From contig SWBL01000042.1 of assembly GCA_024195585.1 (NCBI GenBank), positions 124,001-188,000 of the forward strand: DNA of 64,000 nucleotides, given 5' to 3'. This document shows, piece by piece, positions 11,401-22,202 of the stretch (position 1 is its first letter; the number at the start of each line of letters is the position of its first letter). The notes below the pieces were generated by a model that saw only the letters and a program-made list of their open reading frames with translations, had not been told where the DNA came from and searched no databases. The position numbers were made by a program, and so were the translations under genes. The DNA is from Aureobasidium sp. EXF-3400 (lineage: Eukaryota > Ascomycota > Dothideomycetes > Dothideales > Saccotheciaceae).

Positions 11401-11694
11401 GGAGCGGAGCACAGGCACGCGAAGCATCCAGGAAAACCGATCCACTTCCGAACTTATGAGATCCAGGTCGGACAGACGTTGATCGTCAGTGGTGTTACGT
11501 TGCTTGTTACGCTGATTGGACTCCTCATTGCCGTACCCTTGAACAAGTGGGTTCTGAGCAGAAAGATCGGATGGGTCCTTATTGGTTTATGGTGCATTAG
11601 CACCACAATCAATGTCGTCCTAGAAGTCCTCGGAATTGGTGAATCCGGGAGCGAGGAAAAAAGATCCATGACTGTCAGCTTTGGGTCTAGGTAA
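8444..11694 (+). CDS. Na+/Ca2+ exchanger-type cation antiporter (CaCA superfamily, NCLX/CCX-like)
   Basis: Two exons: 8444-8671 and 8725-11694. The intron (8672-8724, CTGAC branch, ACAG acceptor) joins two frames and restores the conserved CRLVHKAADQCHYITKHC luminal segment seen in this family just before the first transporter helix. The product is about 1065 residues. It has an N-terminal membrane anchor (about residues 26-45), then membrane helices with the alpha-1 motif GNGSPDVFS at about residue 168. A long low-complexity cytosolic loop follows, and a second membrane block carries the alpha-2 motif GNSLGDLVAD at about residue 923. These two motifs form the cation-binding site that exchanges Ca2+ for Na+ or H+, probably in an organelle membrane. 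The last codons AGG TAA overlap a perfect GTAAGC donor at 11691, so an alternative C-terminus is possible (see findings). Confidence 0.88.
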
Positions 11695-13662
11695 GCATGT
11701 TGGATCACCATCTTTGGTAACACTCAAAGGCATTTTCTTATGACCGCATGATATATCTGGTGCTTGTTGTCTTTTTTGTACGATCATATCTCTCTTCTTT
11801 CTCTTCTCTGTTCGTCCTTCTCATAGGTTGGTGGCGTTGGAGGCTGGCCTCGAACGGATGTACATAGATTGGTTGATACCCCTACCATATTTTCTTGCCG
11901 CATTTCAGGCACATGACGTATCTAAAGTATGCAGACCACATTTTGCTATTGTGACTGGTCACTAACGGCATCCAAAGCCTCTTGCTAGCTGCTGGAGTCG
12001 AGAAGCAAGTCGCCACTTGCGGGTGGTACATCTCGTTGGGTATCGACTCGACCGTGTAACAATGGCGGTCCTAGAAGGCCATCATGCAACGCGTACTAGC
12101 CATAAGGATGCGCAATTGTATTCAAAAACAAAACAAATCTAGTGAGCGGCGGAATGTCATCAAGCTTGCCTATCTACATCTCTGGCTTCCAAGTCCAGCG
12201 CGCAGTCCCACGAATTACCGTTCTATCGCAATTATGGGGGGTGCAGGTCGGAATCATAGACTTCACGTTTGGTGAGGACTCACTCATTATCCAAATTCGA
12301 TCGGAGTGCGCTCTCTTCCAAGTCGCCCAACTCTGACTCATCATTGAAGTACTGACTTACAGTGGCAGTCAGGTTAGAAGAACGACGGTCCTCGGAGGCC
12401 CCGTTGTGGGCTTGGGCATGCATGCATGTATTGGGCAGCAAGACGCGGAAAGGGCGGAGGAATAGCGTTTGAATCCGGGTTATATCGCCCTCCCATGAAC
12501 ACAGTGTTGCCCCTTACCAGATGCCCAAGAGAAGTCATGGGCGGTTAGGTTGGGCTCTGAAGTAGGCAAGGAGAAAACTTAATAGCAATGCTTCGCCCTG
12601 TTGGGATGGTTACTGTCCACGTTTCAGTAAATAATGCTCCATTGAAGTGTGTGACAACAGGCTACCGAAAATCACCATCAGAGAGCTTTATTTCCACTTC
12701 TCTTCATCCATCTCTTCTTACCTAATGTTTCCTCACAGATTTACACACAGCAAAATTCGCAGACCACGTATTCGAAGGAGACCTTGATTGACGATAGATT
12801 CTCGCTATCTTTGCTACTTACAGGTGCACGTTGACAGGGTGGGTGTAGCAGAAGAAGGTTGTTGGCTTGGAAACCGGGTAAAGGTACGTCTCCACGAAGC
12901 AAAACGGTCAAGTCACACGCTTCCACCTCCTTGTACAAGGGGTGATAGACGGACAAGGAGGAAACGAGCGCTGTGCTCTTTCATGCCCTGACCCCGAATT
13001 TAAGCACGTCTGTAGCATGGTTGGTGTTGACGGGGCTTGAGCAGCTATTTCGACCTTGGAACCGATTTCTTCCTCTGGTTAAATAGAGTAGGGCGACGCG
13101 ACCAGGGCCTCGGCAGTGCAATCGACCTTTCCCTTCGGCGCGCTCTTTCGCAAACGCTCAACCAAGCTGCAAGGCAATTTCTAGACGTCGCATTCGACGT
13201 GGGCGACGCTCAGTGGACGAGGTGGCCTAGGCTGGATTGAAAGTCCCATCTACAATTCATCCCACCTTGCATCCCAATCGTATGCACTGTGACGCCTTCA
13301 CCGCCAACAATCAAGAGACTACCAGCTCACGAACCAAACTTTTCGATCAAGTCGGATCTTGATACATTCCACATTCTGCGAGCGACAGGGTTCGCGACGA
13401 ACACAAAAACGGCTTGACCAGTGACCCCGGGCGTGCAAACAGAGGGGTATACAGATAGAAGCGTCGCCGGCCAATCGCAAAGCACCTCCCTGGCTCATAG
13501 CTGCCAGAGGGCTGATTGTTTACCGACCGAAGAGGCTCAATTTTGCGACGCTGCTGGACCAACAAGCCGCACTTTCAATCTTCGGCCAGATAGATAGCTG
13601 GATCATATCTTGGGCGAGGATCGGTGAACTGAACAACCACACTTCTTGCTTTGTCGTGGTAC
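11695..13662. other. Long intergenic region (about 2 kb)
   Basis: No frame here has convincing coding character. 11740-11826 is strongly pyrimidine-rich and ends in TCATAG, the possible acceptor of an alternative last intron of the exchanger gene. The rest is probably the promoter and long 5' leader of the downstream gene. No tRNA, repeat family member or transposon ORF is seen. Confidence 0.4.
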
Positions 13663-15870
13663 ATGTCGTGAGTGCTTGTGGTTTGCTCTTACTCAACTAC
13701 GCTTGCGCTAACAGGGCCATGCAATAGAGCCAACTTCTCGGCCTACTCGTCGACGGGCTCTCAGCCTCATTCCTATCACGACGAAGTCGACGACAGAAGC
13801 TACGACCATTCTGATTACGATCCTCGCGACCCCCCAGGCGCCTATAGCACCTCGACCAGCTCAGAGAGCGACATCAGCCCCAACGATTCGGCTTCCATAC
13901 CAGCTGCCAGAGTTTCCAGTCACGCTAGATACCAATCGCATCCTCACCTTCACCCGCCACATCCTCCGTCGCACGAACGACCCCGTCAGGAGAGACCTCC
14001 ACGTAAGGCACGTCAGCGCCGCCCACCGACTGAATACTACCCTCAACACGAACACGGTCGACACAGCACATATCCGGAACACACCTCGACTCCGAGCGAC
14101 CCCTCGGAGCTCTCAGCCTGCATGCCAAATCATTACGACCACGCAGCCTATTCGGCTCGAACTAGTTATCACGACGGACAACATGAGGGTCTTCATGCTG
14201 AACATCACTGGCCTGGACAGCATGCATACCCCCCTACCGTGACGTCGAGCACTTCCTCAAACTCGCACTACTCGAATCCTGCGGCTCTTGCTCATTACGA
14301 CTATGCCTATGCTGGCCAAGCCCATCACTATGCAGGTCAGGCTAGCCCTGGAAATCCATTCATGGCCGTGCCGCCCCACGCCCCTTCTCCTCAGCCGGGC
14401 TATACATATGACCCCTATACCAACACATATCACCTGCAGAGGCCTGACATGTTGACAAGAAACAGCATGGCATACTTGACTCCCGAGATGCAATACCCTG
14501 GTTATCCTCCCAGGCCATACTCCGTTCCGCAGAACATGATGCAAGCCATGATGCCTGGATATCCTCACCTTTACCAGCCTCAGGCGTCACCACCAGTTCC
14601 CGACGAAAAGCCAGCAAAGACCGAAAAGAAAGAGGAGCCGCCGCCAGCCCCGCCCGCTCCGCCTCCACCAACTGCCGAGGAGATCAAGAAGAAAATGGAG
14701 GAAGAAGCCGCGCTTCAAGCTGAGAACCTCGTCAAAGCCCTCAAGGCTCTTCAAGCCGACGAGAAAGCTGCAGCTGCAGCTGCCGCAGAGCAGCAGTCCA
14801 AGGTGCAGGCCGAATCCGATAAGATTGCAACCTTGCTAGCAGATTTCGAGAAACAGCGTCTTGCAAGAGAAGAGGCTGCTGCTGTTAAAGCTGCTAAAGA
14901 AAAAGCCGAGGCTGAGGCCAAGGCAGCTCGTGAAAAAGAGCTTGCTGATGCTGCTACGGCAGCACGTGAGAATGCCGAAAAGGAGGCCGCTGCAGCAGCT
15001 GCTCTTGCCAAAGCTGAGAATGAGAAGGCGATCGCAGAGGCCAAAGCGGAGCATGAGAAGAAGATGGGAGAGGCAAAGGCTGCCGCTGACGCAGCTGAAG
15101 CAGCGAAGAAGGCTGCCGAGGAAGAGTTGAAAAAGAATGCTCCCGCACCGGACGCCGACAAAGCGCCTCTCAAATTCACCGACGCTGTGGACAGGAGCTT
15201 TACTTTGCCATGGCACTTGGTCAAGACCTGGAAGGGAATGGAAACTCTGATCAGACAAGCTTTCGTCAATATTGAGCGCATTGGGCCACATGTCGCTAAT
15301 GGCCACTATCACTTGCTAGGTCCGAACAACGAGATCATCCTACCTCAAGTTTGGGATATAATCGTGCAACCCGGATGGGACATCAAGATGCAGCTTTGGC
15401 CATTGCCACCGGATCCTCTGGAAGACAAAGTCAACAACGGCATCGGCGGGTTTCCACCTGATATTCCACCAGGCGTTCCGGACCCGCGACCACCAAAGCC
15501 TAGACAAGGACGCACTCAGGTCAGTGGCAATAAGAGCGCGGGCAAGCGTGCGTCCGTAGGACCCGCGCCGCCACCACCTCCCCCTGCACCAGTTCAACAC
15601 ATTTCCCCTCCCCCTCCACCTCCCATGCATATACCCACTGTCCTCGCCGGCCACGAAGATCCCGATGATCCCATAGTTGAGATTGTCGAAGACAACCTTG
15701 GCAAGGGACGAGGTGGAGGTGGCCATAAGACGAAGAGCACTACTAACGGAGGCAAGAAGAAACAGGTTCCGGCGTTTACCAGATGGATGCTCGGAGGCAC
15801 TACACGCCCGCGCCCAAAAGGGGCTGAAAAACCTGCTGCCGGCGTCAAAGTTCGTCACGTCGTTGTTTGA
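13663..15870 (+). CDS. Ubiquitin-like-domain protein with Pro-rich and coiled-coil regions
   Basis: The likely first exon is only five coding bases (ATGTC, 13663-13667). A GTGAGT donor, CTAAC branch and AATAG acceptor define an intron at 13668-13727, giving MSANFSAYSS and a product of about 715 residues. Residues 1-300 are Tyr/Pro/His/Ser-rich and probably disordered. Residues about 300-330 are Pro/Glu-rich. An Ala/Lys/Glu coiled coil follows to about residue 490. A folded segment (FTDAVDRSFTLPWHL to MQLWPLPPD, about residues 497-580) matches the fungal ubiquitin-like domain found in many Pezizomycotina proteins of unknown role. The tail is Pro-rich and then basic. The longer frame beginning at 13672 would read through the intron and is less likely. 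The function is unknown. Confidence 0.75.
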
Positions 15871-16645
15871 GGACGACATGACCAGAGTCGACGACACTAG
15901 CAACGAGGAGCTGAGGGCTTTTGTCTCCCATGCTTTTGTGGGAGTTTTTCCTCATCTCCAAAATTTCTTATGACTGTTTTCTGTTTCTTCTTGGCTATGC
16001 ATTTTGCGATGCTCTGCACCATTGATGCTTTTTGTTTGTTTCTTTTGATTAGAGCGCCGCGTTTTGTTTGTCCAGTTTTACTTACGACTTTACTTCACGA
16101 AATGATGGGTTCATGGTGTGATGGTTTGACGACTTTGAATATGAGAGGGGAGGTTGCAAGAAGAAACATTTCAGATACCCTTTGCATCTATTATGGAAAA
16201 AGAGATCTGGCGTTTTTTCTTGAACATGAAAAGGGGGAAGCATTCTTAGGAGATGGATATGGAGAGGAAGTGGGTGAAAAGGGCGAGAAAAGATTGTTTC
16301 CTAACTCGAAAAACATTCTGCTTTTCATTTATGACTCTTCATCCCTGCACAAACCGATGTTAAGTTGAGAGAGATTGTGAGTTCTGGTAGGTGTGATTTT
16401 TGGTAGGTTCGACAACGAGACTGGCTCCTTCTTGTTTCGAAACCGTGAGTTTCTACACCTTCACTTGCCACTTCTGCATCTCTTTACTTTCACAAAACTG
16501 TCGTTGTTCAAGATTGCTTCACTTGATCTGCTCCGCCCAAAGTCATTTGGTTTCCGTCAACGCTGACTGACGGTGCGTCTCATCACATCTTTCCTGCTTC
16601 ACTTCCACCTCGCGTCAACAAACACAGTCGTTGCTGCCACTCGAA
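15871..16645. other. Intergenic region: 3' UTR of the ubiquitin-like-domain gene and F-box gene leader
   Basis: T-rich after the stop at 15870. A 130-codon frame at 15970-16368 has unusual composition and is probably 3' UTR. The end of the region (16440-16645) is C/T-rich and runs into the spliced leader of the F-box-like gene. Confidence 0.45.
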
Positions 16646-16696
16646 GTAAGGGCGCACATCGAATTTCTGCGCATTTTTTTTCTAACACTCTTACAG
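16646..16696 (+). other. Predicted 5' UTR intron, tandem copy of the next intron
   Basis: GTAAGG donor at 16646, TTTCTAACAC branch and TTACAG acceptor ending at 16696, directly before AGCATGGAT. The sequence closely resembles the coding intron at 16844-16893, showing that the segment was duplicated. Confidence 0.6.
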
Positions 16697-16960
16697 AGCA
16701 TGGATCTGCCTAAGCTCTCCGCGACCATGCACTCTACCCTGACGTCTCCTGGCGAACGCATGGAGCAGTCGCCTGCCTCTACAGACGGAAACATGGTCTC
16801 TTCGGCATGCACGGTCAACAGTCTTGATATCACCTCGCCTTCAGTAAGTCTGCATCCGAATCACCTGCGCATCTCTTTCTAACACCTTTGCAGAGCATGG
16901 ATTCTACCAAATCTTCCGCAGCCAAACACCCCATCAAGGCGTCTTCTGGCGAACACACAG
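16646..16960 (+). repeat. Tandem exon-plus-intron duplication inside the F-box-like gene
   Basis: Unit 1 (about 16660-16790) and unit 2 (about 16860-16985) both run from an intron 3' part (TTTCTAACAC, then TTACAG or TTGCAG) through AGCATGGAT to a GCGAACxCA...CCTGCCT block. The spacing is about 197 bp. Divergence is moderate, so the duplication is not recent. Confidence 0.65.
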
Positions 16961-18542
16961 AGAAACCGCCTGCCTCGACAGATGGAAAGAAGATCTCTTC
17001 AGCCGTTAGCGCTTCTGGCTCTAAACTAAACCATTCCTCCTCGCCAGACTTCAACAATCTGCCTGTCGAGCTGAAGAAAATGGTTGTGCACCACGCCGAG
17101 GACTCCTGCCTTCCTGACCTGCGCCTTGTCAACAAAGAGCTCAATGCCATTGCCACCAAGCCATTTGGCGAGAGACTCCTCGCTGAACGCCGTTTCATGC
17201 TGTCAGAGTACAGCCTCCAGGGTCTGATTGACCTCACTGCTCACCCTGATCTTGGTAAGCAGAATGGAAAGACGTGGCAGATTGATATACAACATGAACG
17301 CTCGCTGATGATATCTAAGGCCCCTGTGTTCGTAAAGTCCTTCTGAACACCCATGGATTCACTGAGAAGATTGGAGAATGGCCTAAGGTTATTGGCAAAC
17401 ACATGTCGAAGACAGATTGTCGTGCCACGTGGAAGCGCATCCGAGTCGCCAAATGTGAATCCACAGATTTCGCTGAGACTCCAGAGGTGATCGATCTGCT
17501 ATCCCAAGCTCTGTCTAACCTCAAGAAGCATGGACAGCGAGTGACCCTCGGCATCTTTGACGACGTCGTATACGGCCCGGACCCTGAGGACGATATCCTT
17601 CGCAAGTCGTTTGGGTTTGACAAGTTATGGGGAGATATCTCACCTCTTGACGAACTTACCCCCGACCACTGGTACGCTCAAGGTGAAATTACCTTCGACA
17701 TCCTCTTGGAAGCACTCACCCAGAGCGAGTCATCTTTTCCATCCCTGGAGCTGGATCTTGCCTCTGCTCTCCGCAACCCGCGTAGCGATCTTGATAAGGG
17801 TCTGCATATTGCAGTCATCACCAAAGACGGCAAGATTCCACGTGACTTGAATATCTGTATCAAAGCAGGACTCGACTGGACATTCTGGTTCTTCCGTCGC
17901 GACAACGTTCATAACGATCTTGTCTTTGAGTATGAAGGAACCACTACCAAGGTGTGCGAAGAAGACGAAGTTGACCCTGACTTCCTCCCTGAAGTCGTCA
18001 ATTCGTTCCCATCAGAGCTTCGCTACGCTTACGGTTCGGGCACTTGTTCTCTTTACTCACGATGCGTGCTTGGCCGCTTCAACTTCACACTTAGTGCGGA
18101 AAACATGACTGAGATCCGCATCTCGTCGTGCGCAACCGAAGCTCATTTCCTTGTTTACGGTATCTGCGCATTGGGCAAGGCCAAGCTGGAGAAGCTTGTT
18201 CTGACCGACCTTCATCTGTTCGGTCCTGGAAACCGCGGCTTCATCGATGAGAAGAATAAGCCTTGGCCATGGATTGAGGGATTTCTTGATCTCATCGAGG
18301 ACAATTGTCCCAATCTGCGCAGCTTGACGATGGAACGTGTGTTCTTCCATGCTGAAGACAAACCTGGTCGCGTAGTGATCGTTGAGAAGCACCGCTCTTG
18401 GGAAGGTGTGATCGGTGTGCGCAATGGTCTCGCTTCCTTGATCTCTGAAATGACAACCCTTGACGAGGAGCAGAGAAAGCTATGGCACGAAGGCAAGATC
18501 GATTCGGACGGTAACGCCGTGGCTGAGAACAGCGAGCAGTAA
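16700..18542 (+). CDS. F-box-like protein with a duplicated N-terminal exon
   Basis: Exons 16700-16843, 16894-17254 and 17320-18542 (introns of 50 and 65 nt, with CTAAC and CTGAT branches) give about 575 residues. The first two coding exons begin alike (MDLPKLSA and SMDSTKSSA) and share the pattern SxGExxExxPASTDGxxxSSA, so the N-terminus is a tandem duplicate. After it comes FNNLPVELKKMVVHHAEDSCL with PDLRLVNKELNAIATKPFGE (about residues 103-145), a typical F-box helix arrangement for binding Skp1 in an SCF ubiquitin ligase. The C-terminal 400 residues have the leucine-rich, irregular look of fungal F-box substrate regions (for example NCPNLRSLTMERVFF). The substrate is unknown. Fungal F-box genes of this type are numerous and fast evolving. 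Confidence 0.7.
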
Positions 18543-19119
18543 ATGTCGATGAAGGAGTGAAGAGGAAAGGATTAGGGCTTGTAACACGAAGTGAAGCAAG
18601 AAGGCACAAGACAGAAAGATATGGCTGGAAGACAAGGAAGGCAACGAACGCATGAAGATTGTTCAGTAGACCTTAGTAAGGAATTGAACGAATATTGAAC
18701 CTACCCATTTGCTAAGTCCATCTGTATATCAACGCTGGAAGTGACCTCGAACCAAGGTTTCGAGTTTTGGCGGGAAAACATGATGATCTCGGTGACGACG
18801 AGGACGAACAGCCATGAGAAACTAGATTCAACCAGTGGGGAGCACCAGAAAGAATAAGCAGATCATGGGGAGACTTGTTCTCCGATAACAAATCGTTCTG
18901 TATCGTTAAATACCTATTTCATGGCTGTTGTTGGAGCAGGAACACGAAGGGGGTCACGACCCGAGCCCCGCAGTCAATTGGCCGATCTCCCCTATCGCCT
19001 TCCTATTTCGGCCACCAAGCTCTTGATAGAGCCGCTTTAACCAGCCACCTGTGATAACGTGATTCTTCCCATTTAACGAGATCACCTCAATCTTTTCTCT
19101 ATCTCAATTTCCAGTCATC
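18543..19119. other. Intergenic region upstream of the amidohydrolase gene
   Basis: 577 bp of 3' UTR and promoter. The last 120 bp are pyrimidine-rich, as is common before fungal starts. No other feature is recognised. Confidence 0.4.
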
Positions 19120-21930
19120 ATGGAGAAGGAAGGATTACCCCAGTACTCCGAGGTCGTCAGACCATGGGCAGACCGCCGTCGCAAACGCCGCATCTTTCGA
19201 CTGGTGGCAGCTACATGTCTAACTTACTTTGCATACTCGGCATACAAGATCTCCGCGAACACTGAAAAGCCAGCCAGTCTGCTCTCTGCTACTCGCCTGC
19301 AAGAAGACTTTGCCACATGTGCCGCCCTTCAAAGAGTTCCGGAAGCTCTATCTGGCGGACGTGAATTCAACAAGCGTTTCGTGAATGGCACCAAACCTGT
19401 GCTGATTCAGAATGCCACTGTTTGGACCGGAGAGCCTATCTCTGGAACAAGCGCAGAAGATGCTCGTAAAGGAAAGGGTTTTGCCTGGATCCAGTCGGAT
19501 GTATTTATCGAGCACGGCCTTATCAAGAGAGTCGCGCCATCTATCTCACTTGCAGATCTGCCTTCGGATTACGAAACCTTCAATGCTCATGGCCGTCAGC
19601 TCACAGCTGGTATTGTTGACATGCACAGTCATGCTGGTCTCGGCAGTCTTGGAGGTCTTCAAGGCGATGAGAATGAGCTCTCGAGCGACATAACTCCTTA
19701 TGTCAAATCCCTGGACTCATTGGATCCACTGCAACCCGAAATCCAATGGATCAAGTCTGGCGGTGTCACCACATCGCTACTTCTTCCAGGTTCTGGAAAC
19801 AATATCGGTGGAGAGGCATTCCTTGTCAAGCTTGCTGTCGGTAAGGAGGGTGGCCGTGCCGAGCTCAGTCAGCAAGACATGTTGGCTGATCCCGACCGCA
19901 CGTGGAGATACATGAAAAATGCCTGTGGCGAGAACCCCAAAAGAGTCTATGGCAAGGTCGGCGAGAGAGGCCCCTTCAGCCGCATGGGTGAAGGCTGGGA
20001 GTTCAGACATGCATTTGAGCAGGCCAGAGACTATGTCAAGGCTCAAGACGACTGGTGTGCTGCTGCCAAATCGGTTGGTGCTGAAAACATGAACAGCTAC
20101 CTCCCTCAGAAACTTGAATGGGAAAACTTGGGTGCTGTTCTGCGAGGTCAAGTGCGCGTGAACACGCATTGCTACACCATTCCCGATCTCGAGATGTATG
20201 TGCGTCTCACCAACGAGTTCAAGTTCAGAGTCTACGCTTTCCACCACGCCCATCAAACTTACCTTGTACCTGATGTCCTGAAGAGAGCTTACGGCGGCAC
20301 ACCTGCAGCTGCACTCTTTGGAGACAACATGTACTACAAGGTTGAGAGCTACAGAGCATCTGAACAGTCCGGCAAGATTCTGTACGAGAATGGAATTACC
20401 CCAGTCTATGTGAGCGACAATCCAGTCATCAACTCTCAACATGTCAAGCACGAAGCCGCCAAAGCATATGGCTATGGCCTTCCTTATCATGCTGCATTAA
20501 ATGGTTTGACCTCTGCTCCTGCTGAGCTACTGGGCATGGGAGAGAGACTTGGCAAGGTCAAGCCTGGTTTCGATGCTGATATTGTTGTCTGGGATTCCGA
20601 TCCGTTATCTCTTGGTGCTGCACCTGTCCAGGTCTGGATCGATGGCGCTCCTCAGTTCAAGGATCCTGTGGAGCTAAAGAAACCTCTAACTCCTCCCATA
20701 AAGCCTGACCTTCTACTTGCAGAGGATCACGACGAAGCCGAGACGGACAAGGATGTTGTCTTCACCGGTGTCACTAACATCCGTATTCCCGGATTGACCT
20801 TATCGTCTGAGCACAGGGGTCCTGCCACTGTCGTCCTATCTCAAGGAAAGATCGTCTGTGCCGGATCTTGTGATACAGAGGCACGCATCGCAACCAAGAA
20901 AAACGCTCGTACTGTGGCTCTGCGTAATGGATACCTCACTCGCCCACTTACCGCCTTCGGCTCTGGTTTGGGTCTGCAGGAGATCATGGCGCAGCCACAG
21001 ACTCATGATGGTAGTGTCAACGACAAGGTTTGGGCACGCGCAGTTGATGGCCTTCTTCTCGACGGCAAGAACCTTTTTGCAGCCTACCGTCATGGTGTCA
21101 CCAAGGCCATCTCAGCACCGATGGCTGATAATTATGCGGGTATCTCTCTTCGTGGTGTCTCTGCTGGATTCTTGACTGGCGCAAAAACTCCGATGAGTCA
21201 AGGTGCCGTCTTTGCTGAAGAAGCAGCAGTACACTACGACTTCACCCTGAATGCGAAGAATGACGCAAACCCATCGATCTCGAGTTTGGTAGCTGACTTG
21301 CGTCACAAACTCCTCGAAGCAGTCAAAAATAACGAGACAATTACTGATTCCTTCTCGGAAGCTGCGTCTCTGAAGAAGGTTGTAGAAGGCAAATCTGCTC
21401 TTGTCCTCAGCGTACACAGCGCAGATGCCATTTCTGCTCTACTTAGATTAAAGTCGACCGTCGAATCTGCCAGCAAGACGTCTCTCCGCCTGGTTCTCCT
21501 CGGGGCTGCAGAATCTCATCTCGTCGCCAAAGAACTGGCGGCCGCAAAAGTCGCAGTCGTCCTGGCTCCATTGCTTCCCTGGGCACAGTCTTGGGACCAA
21601 CGCCGTTCTCTCATGGGTGCCCCCCTCCACAACGGTACAGCCATCGATGTGCTCCTGAACGCAGGTGTCCGTGTTGCCATTGGTGTCGACGAGATCTGGG
21701 AGACTAGAGATTTGGGTCTTACAGCTGGTATTGCTCTCAAGAACAGCGAGGGTAGATTGACCGAACAACAAGCTTTGGACCTCGTTAGCACGAACTTCTA
21801 CGACTTCCTGGGACTGGAGATGCCGGATGCTGGAAGTGAGTTTGTGGTCTATGAAGGGTCGCCGCTAGAGATTGGGGGTAGGGTTGTTGCTATCGCAGAT
21901 GGTTCGGGTAAGACCGAAGTCTGGGTCTAA
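19120..21930 (+). CDS. Membrane-anchored amidohydrolase-family protein
   Basis: Single exon, 936 residues. A basic cytosolic N-terminus is followed by one hydrophobic segment (about residues 27-43), suggesting a type II anchor. Residues about 90-180 form the composite beta-sandwich start of an amidohydrolase (VLIQNATVWTGE) and the first metal motif, DMHSHAG (H169, H171). Later comes a TIM-barrel-like region with RVNTHCYTIPDLEM, VYAFHHAHQTY and VYVSDNPVINS, and then KPGFDADIVVWDSDPLSL, the usual closing strand. This resembles imidazolonepropionase/prolidase-type hydrolases. A second, weaker copy of the same architecture seems to fill residues about 540-936 (FTGVTNIRIPG at its start), so the protein may be an internal duplication with a degenerate second half. 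The substrate is unknown. Confidence 0.8.
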   Translation: MEKEGLPQYSEVVRPWADRRRKRRIFRLVAATCLTYFAYSAYKISANTEKPASLLSATRLQEDFATCAALQRVPEALSGGREFNKRFVNGTKPVLIQNATVWTGEPISGTSAEDARKGKGFAWIQSDVFIEHGLIKRVAPSISLADLPSDYETFNAHGRQLTAGIVDMHSHAGLGSLGGLQGDENELSSDITPYVKSLDSLDPLQPEIQWIKSGGVTTSLLLPGSGNNIGGEAFLVKLAVGKEGGRAELSQQDMLADPDRTWRYMKNACGENPKRVYGKVGERGPFSRMGEGWEFRHAFEQARDYVKAQDDWCAAAKSVGAENMNSYLPQKLEWENLGAVLRGQVRVNTHCYTIPDLEMYVRLTNEFKFRVYAFHHAHQTYLVPDVLKRAYGGTPAAALFGDNMYYKVESYRASEQSGKILYENGITPVYVSDNPVINSQHVKHEAAKAYGYGLPYHAALNGLTSAPAELLGMGERLGKVKPGFDADIVVWDSDPLSLGAAPVQVWIDGAPQFKDPVELKKPLTPPIKPDLLLAEDHDEAETDKDVVFTGVTNIRIPGLTLSSEHRGPATVVLSQGKIVCAGSCDTEARIATKKNARTVALRNGYLTRPLTAFGSGLGLQEIMAQPQTHDGSVNDKVWARAVDGLLLDGKNLFAAYRHGVTKAISAPMADNYAGISLRGVSAGFLTGAKTPMSQGAVFAEEAAVHYDFTLNAKNDANPSISSLVADLRHKLLEAVKNNETITDSFSEAASLKKVVEGKSALVLSVHSADAISALLRLKSTVESASKTSLRLVLLGAAESHLVAKELAAAKVAVVLAPLLPWAQSWDQRRSLMGAPLHNGTAIDVLLNAGVRVAIGVDEIWETRDLGLTAGIALKNSEGRLTEQQALDLVSTNFYDFLGLEMPDAGSEFVVYEGSPLEIGGRVVAIADGSGKTEVWV

Positions 21931-22090
21931 GAAAGTCGATGGTGCAAAGCGAGTAATTCTTACATAGGGTGTAGTATGCATAGGTAAGTAGACATGGCAA
22001 CAAGAAAGCCTCCTGACAACAGGACAACATCGTTGTTTATAAACCGTTTTGCCCGTCTCATCACCATCAATCACATCAAAAGTGATCACC

Positions 22091-22196
22091 GGTCTCGTGG
22101 TCTAGCGGTATGATACTCGCTTAGGGAGATGCATCAGCATCTTGAAAACTCTAAGCCAATTGCGAGTGGTCCCGGGTTCGATTCCCGGCGAGACCC
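22091..22196 (+). tRNA. tRNA-Pro (anticodon AGG) with a 34-nt intron
   Basis: The acceptor stem GGTCTCG pairs with CGAGACC, and the discriminator base is C, as in eukaryotic tRNA-Pro. The anticodon stem is CTCGC/GCGAG; the anticodon AGG is at 22123-22125. The intron at 22127-22160 sits at the canonical 37/38 position, and its CTCTAAG can pair with the anticodon region. The T arm is CCGGG TTCGATT CCCGG. The mature length without CCA is 72 nt. Confidence 0.95.
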
Positions 22197-22202
22197 TTTT
22201 TT
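22197..22202 (+). terminator. RNA polymerase III terminator of tRNA-Pro
   Basis: Run of six T directly after the discriminator base, the standard Pol III stop. Confidence 0.85.

Noticed and set aside
14751..15281. 176-codon Ala/Ser-rich frame antisense to the coiled-coil gene
   Set aside because: Complement of an Ala/Lys/Glu-rich helix; no independent signal.
15970..16368. 132-codon frame after the ubiquitin-like-domain gene
   Set aside because: T-rich 3' UTR sequence, odd Cys/Phe composition and no family resemblance.
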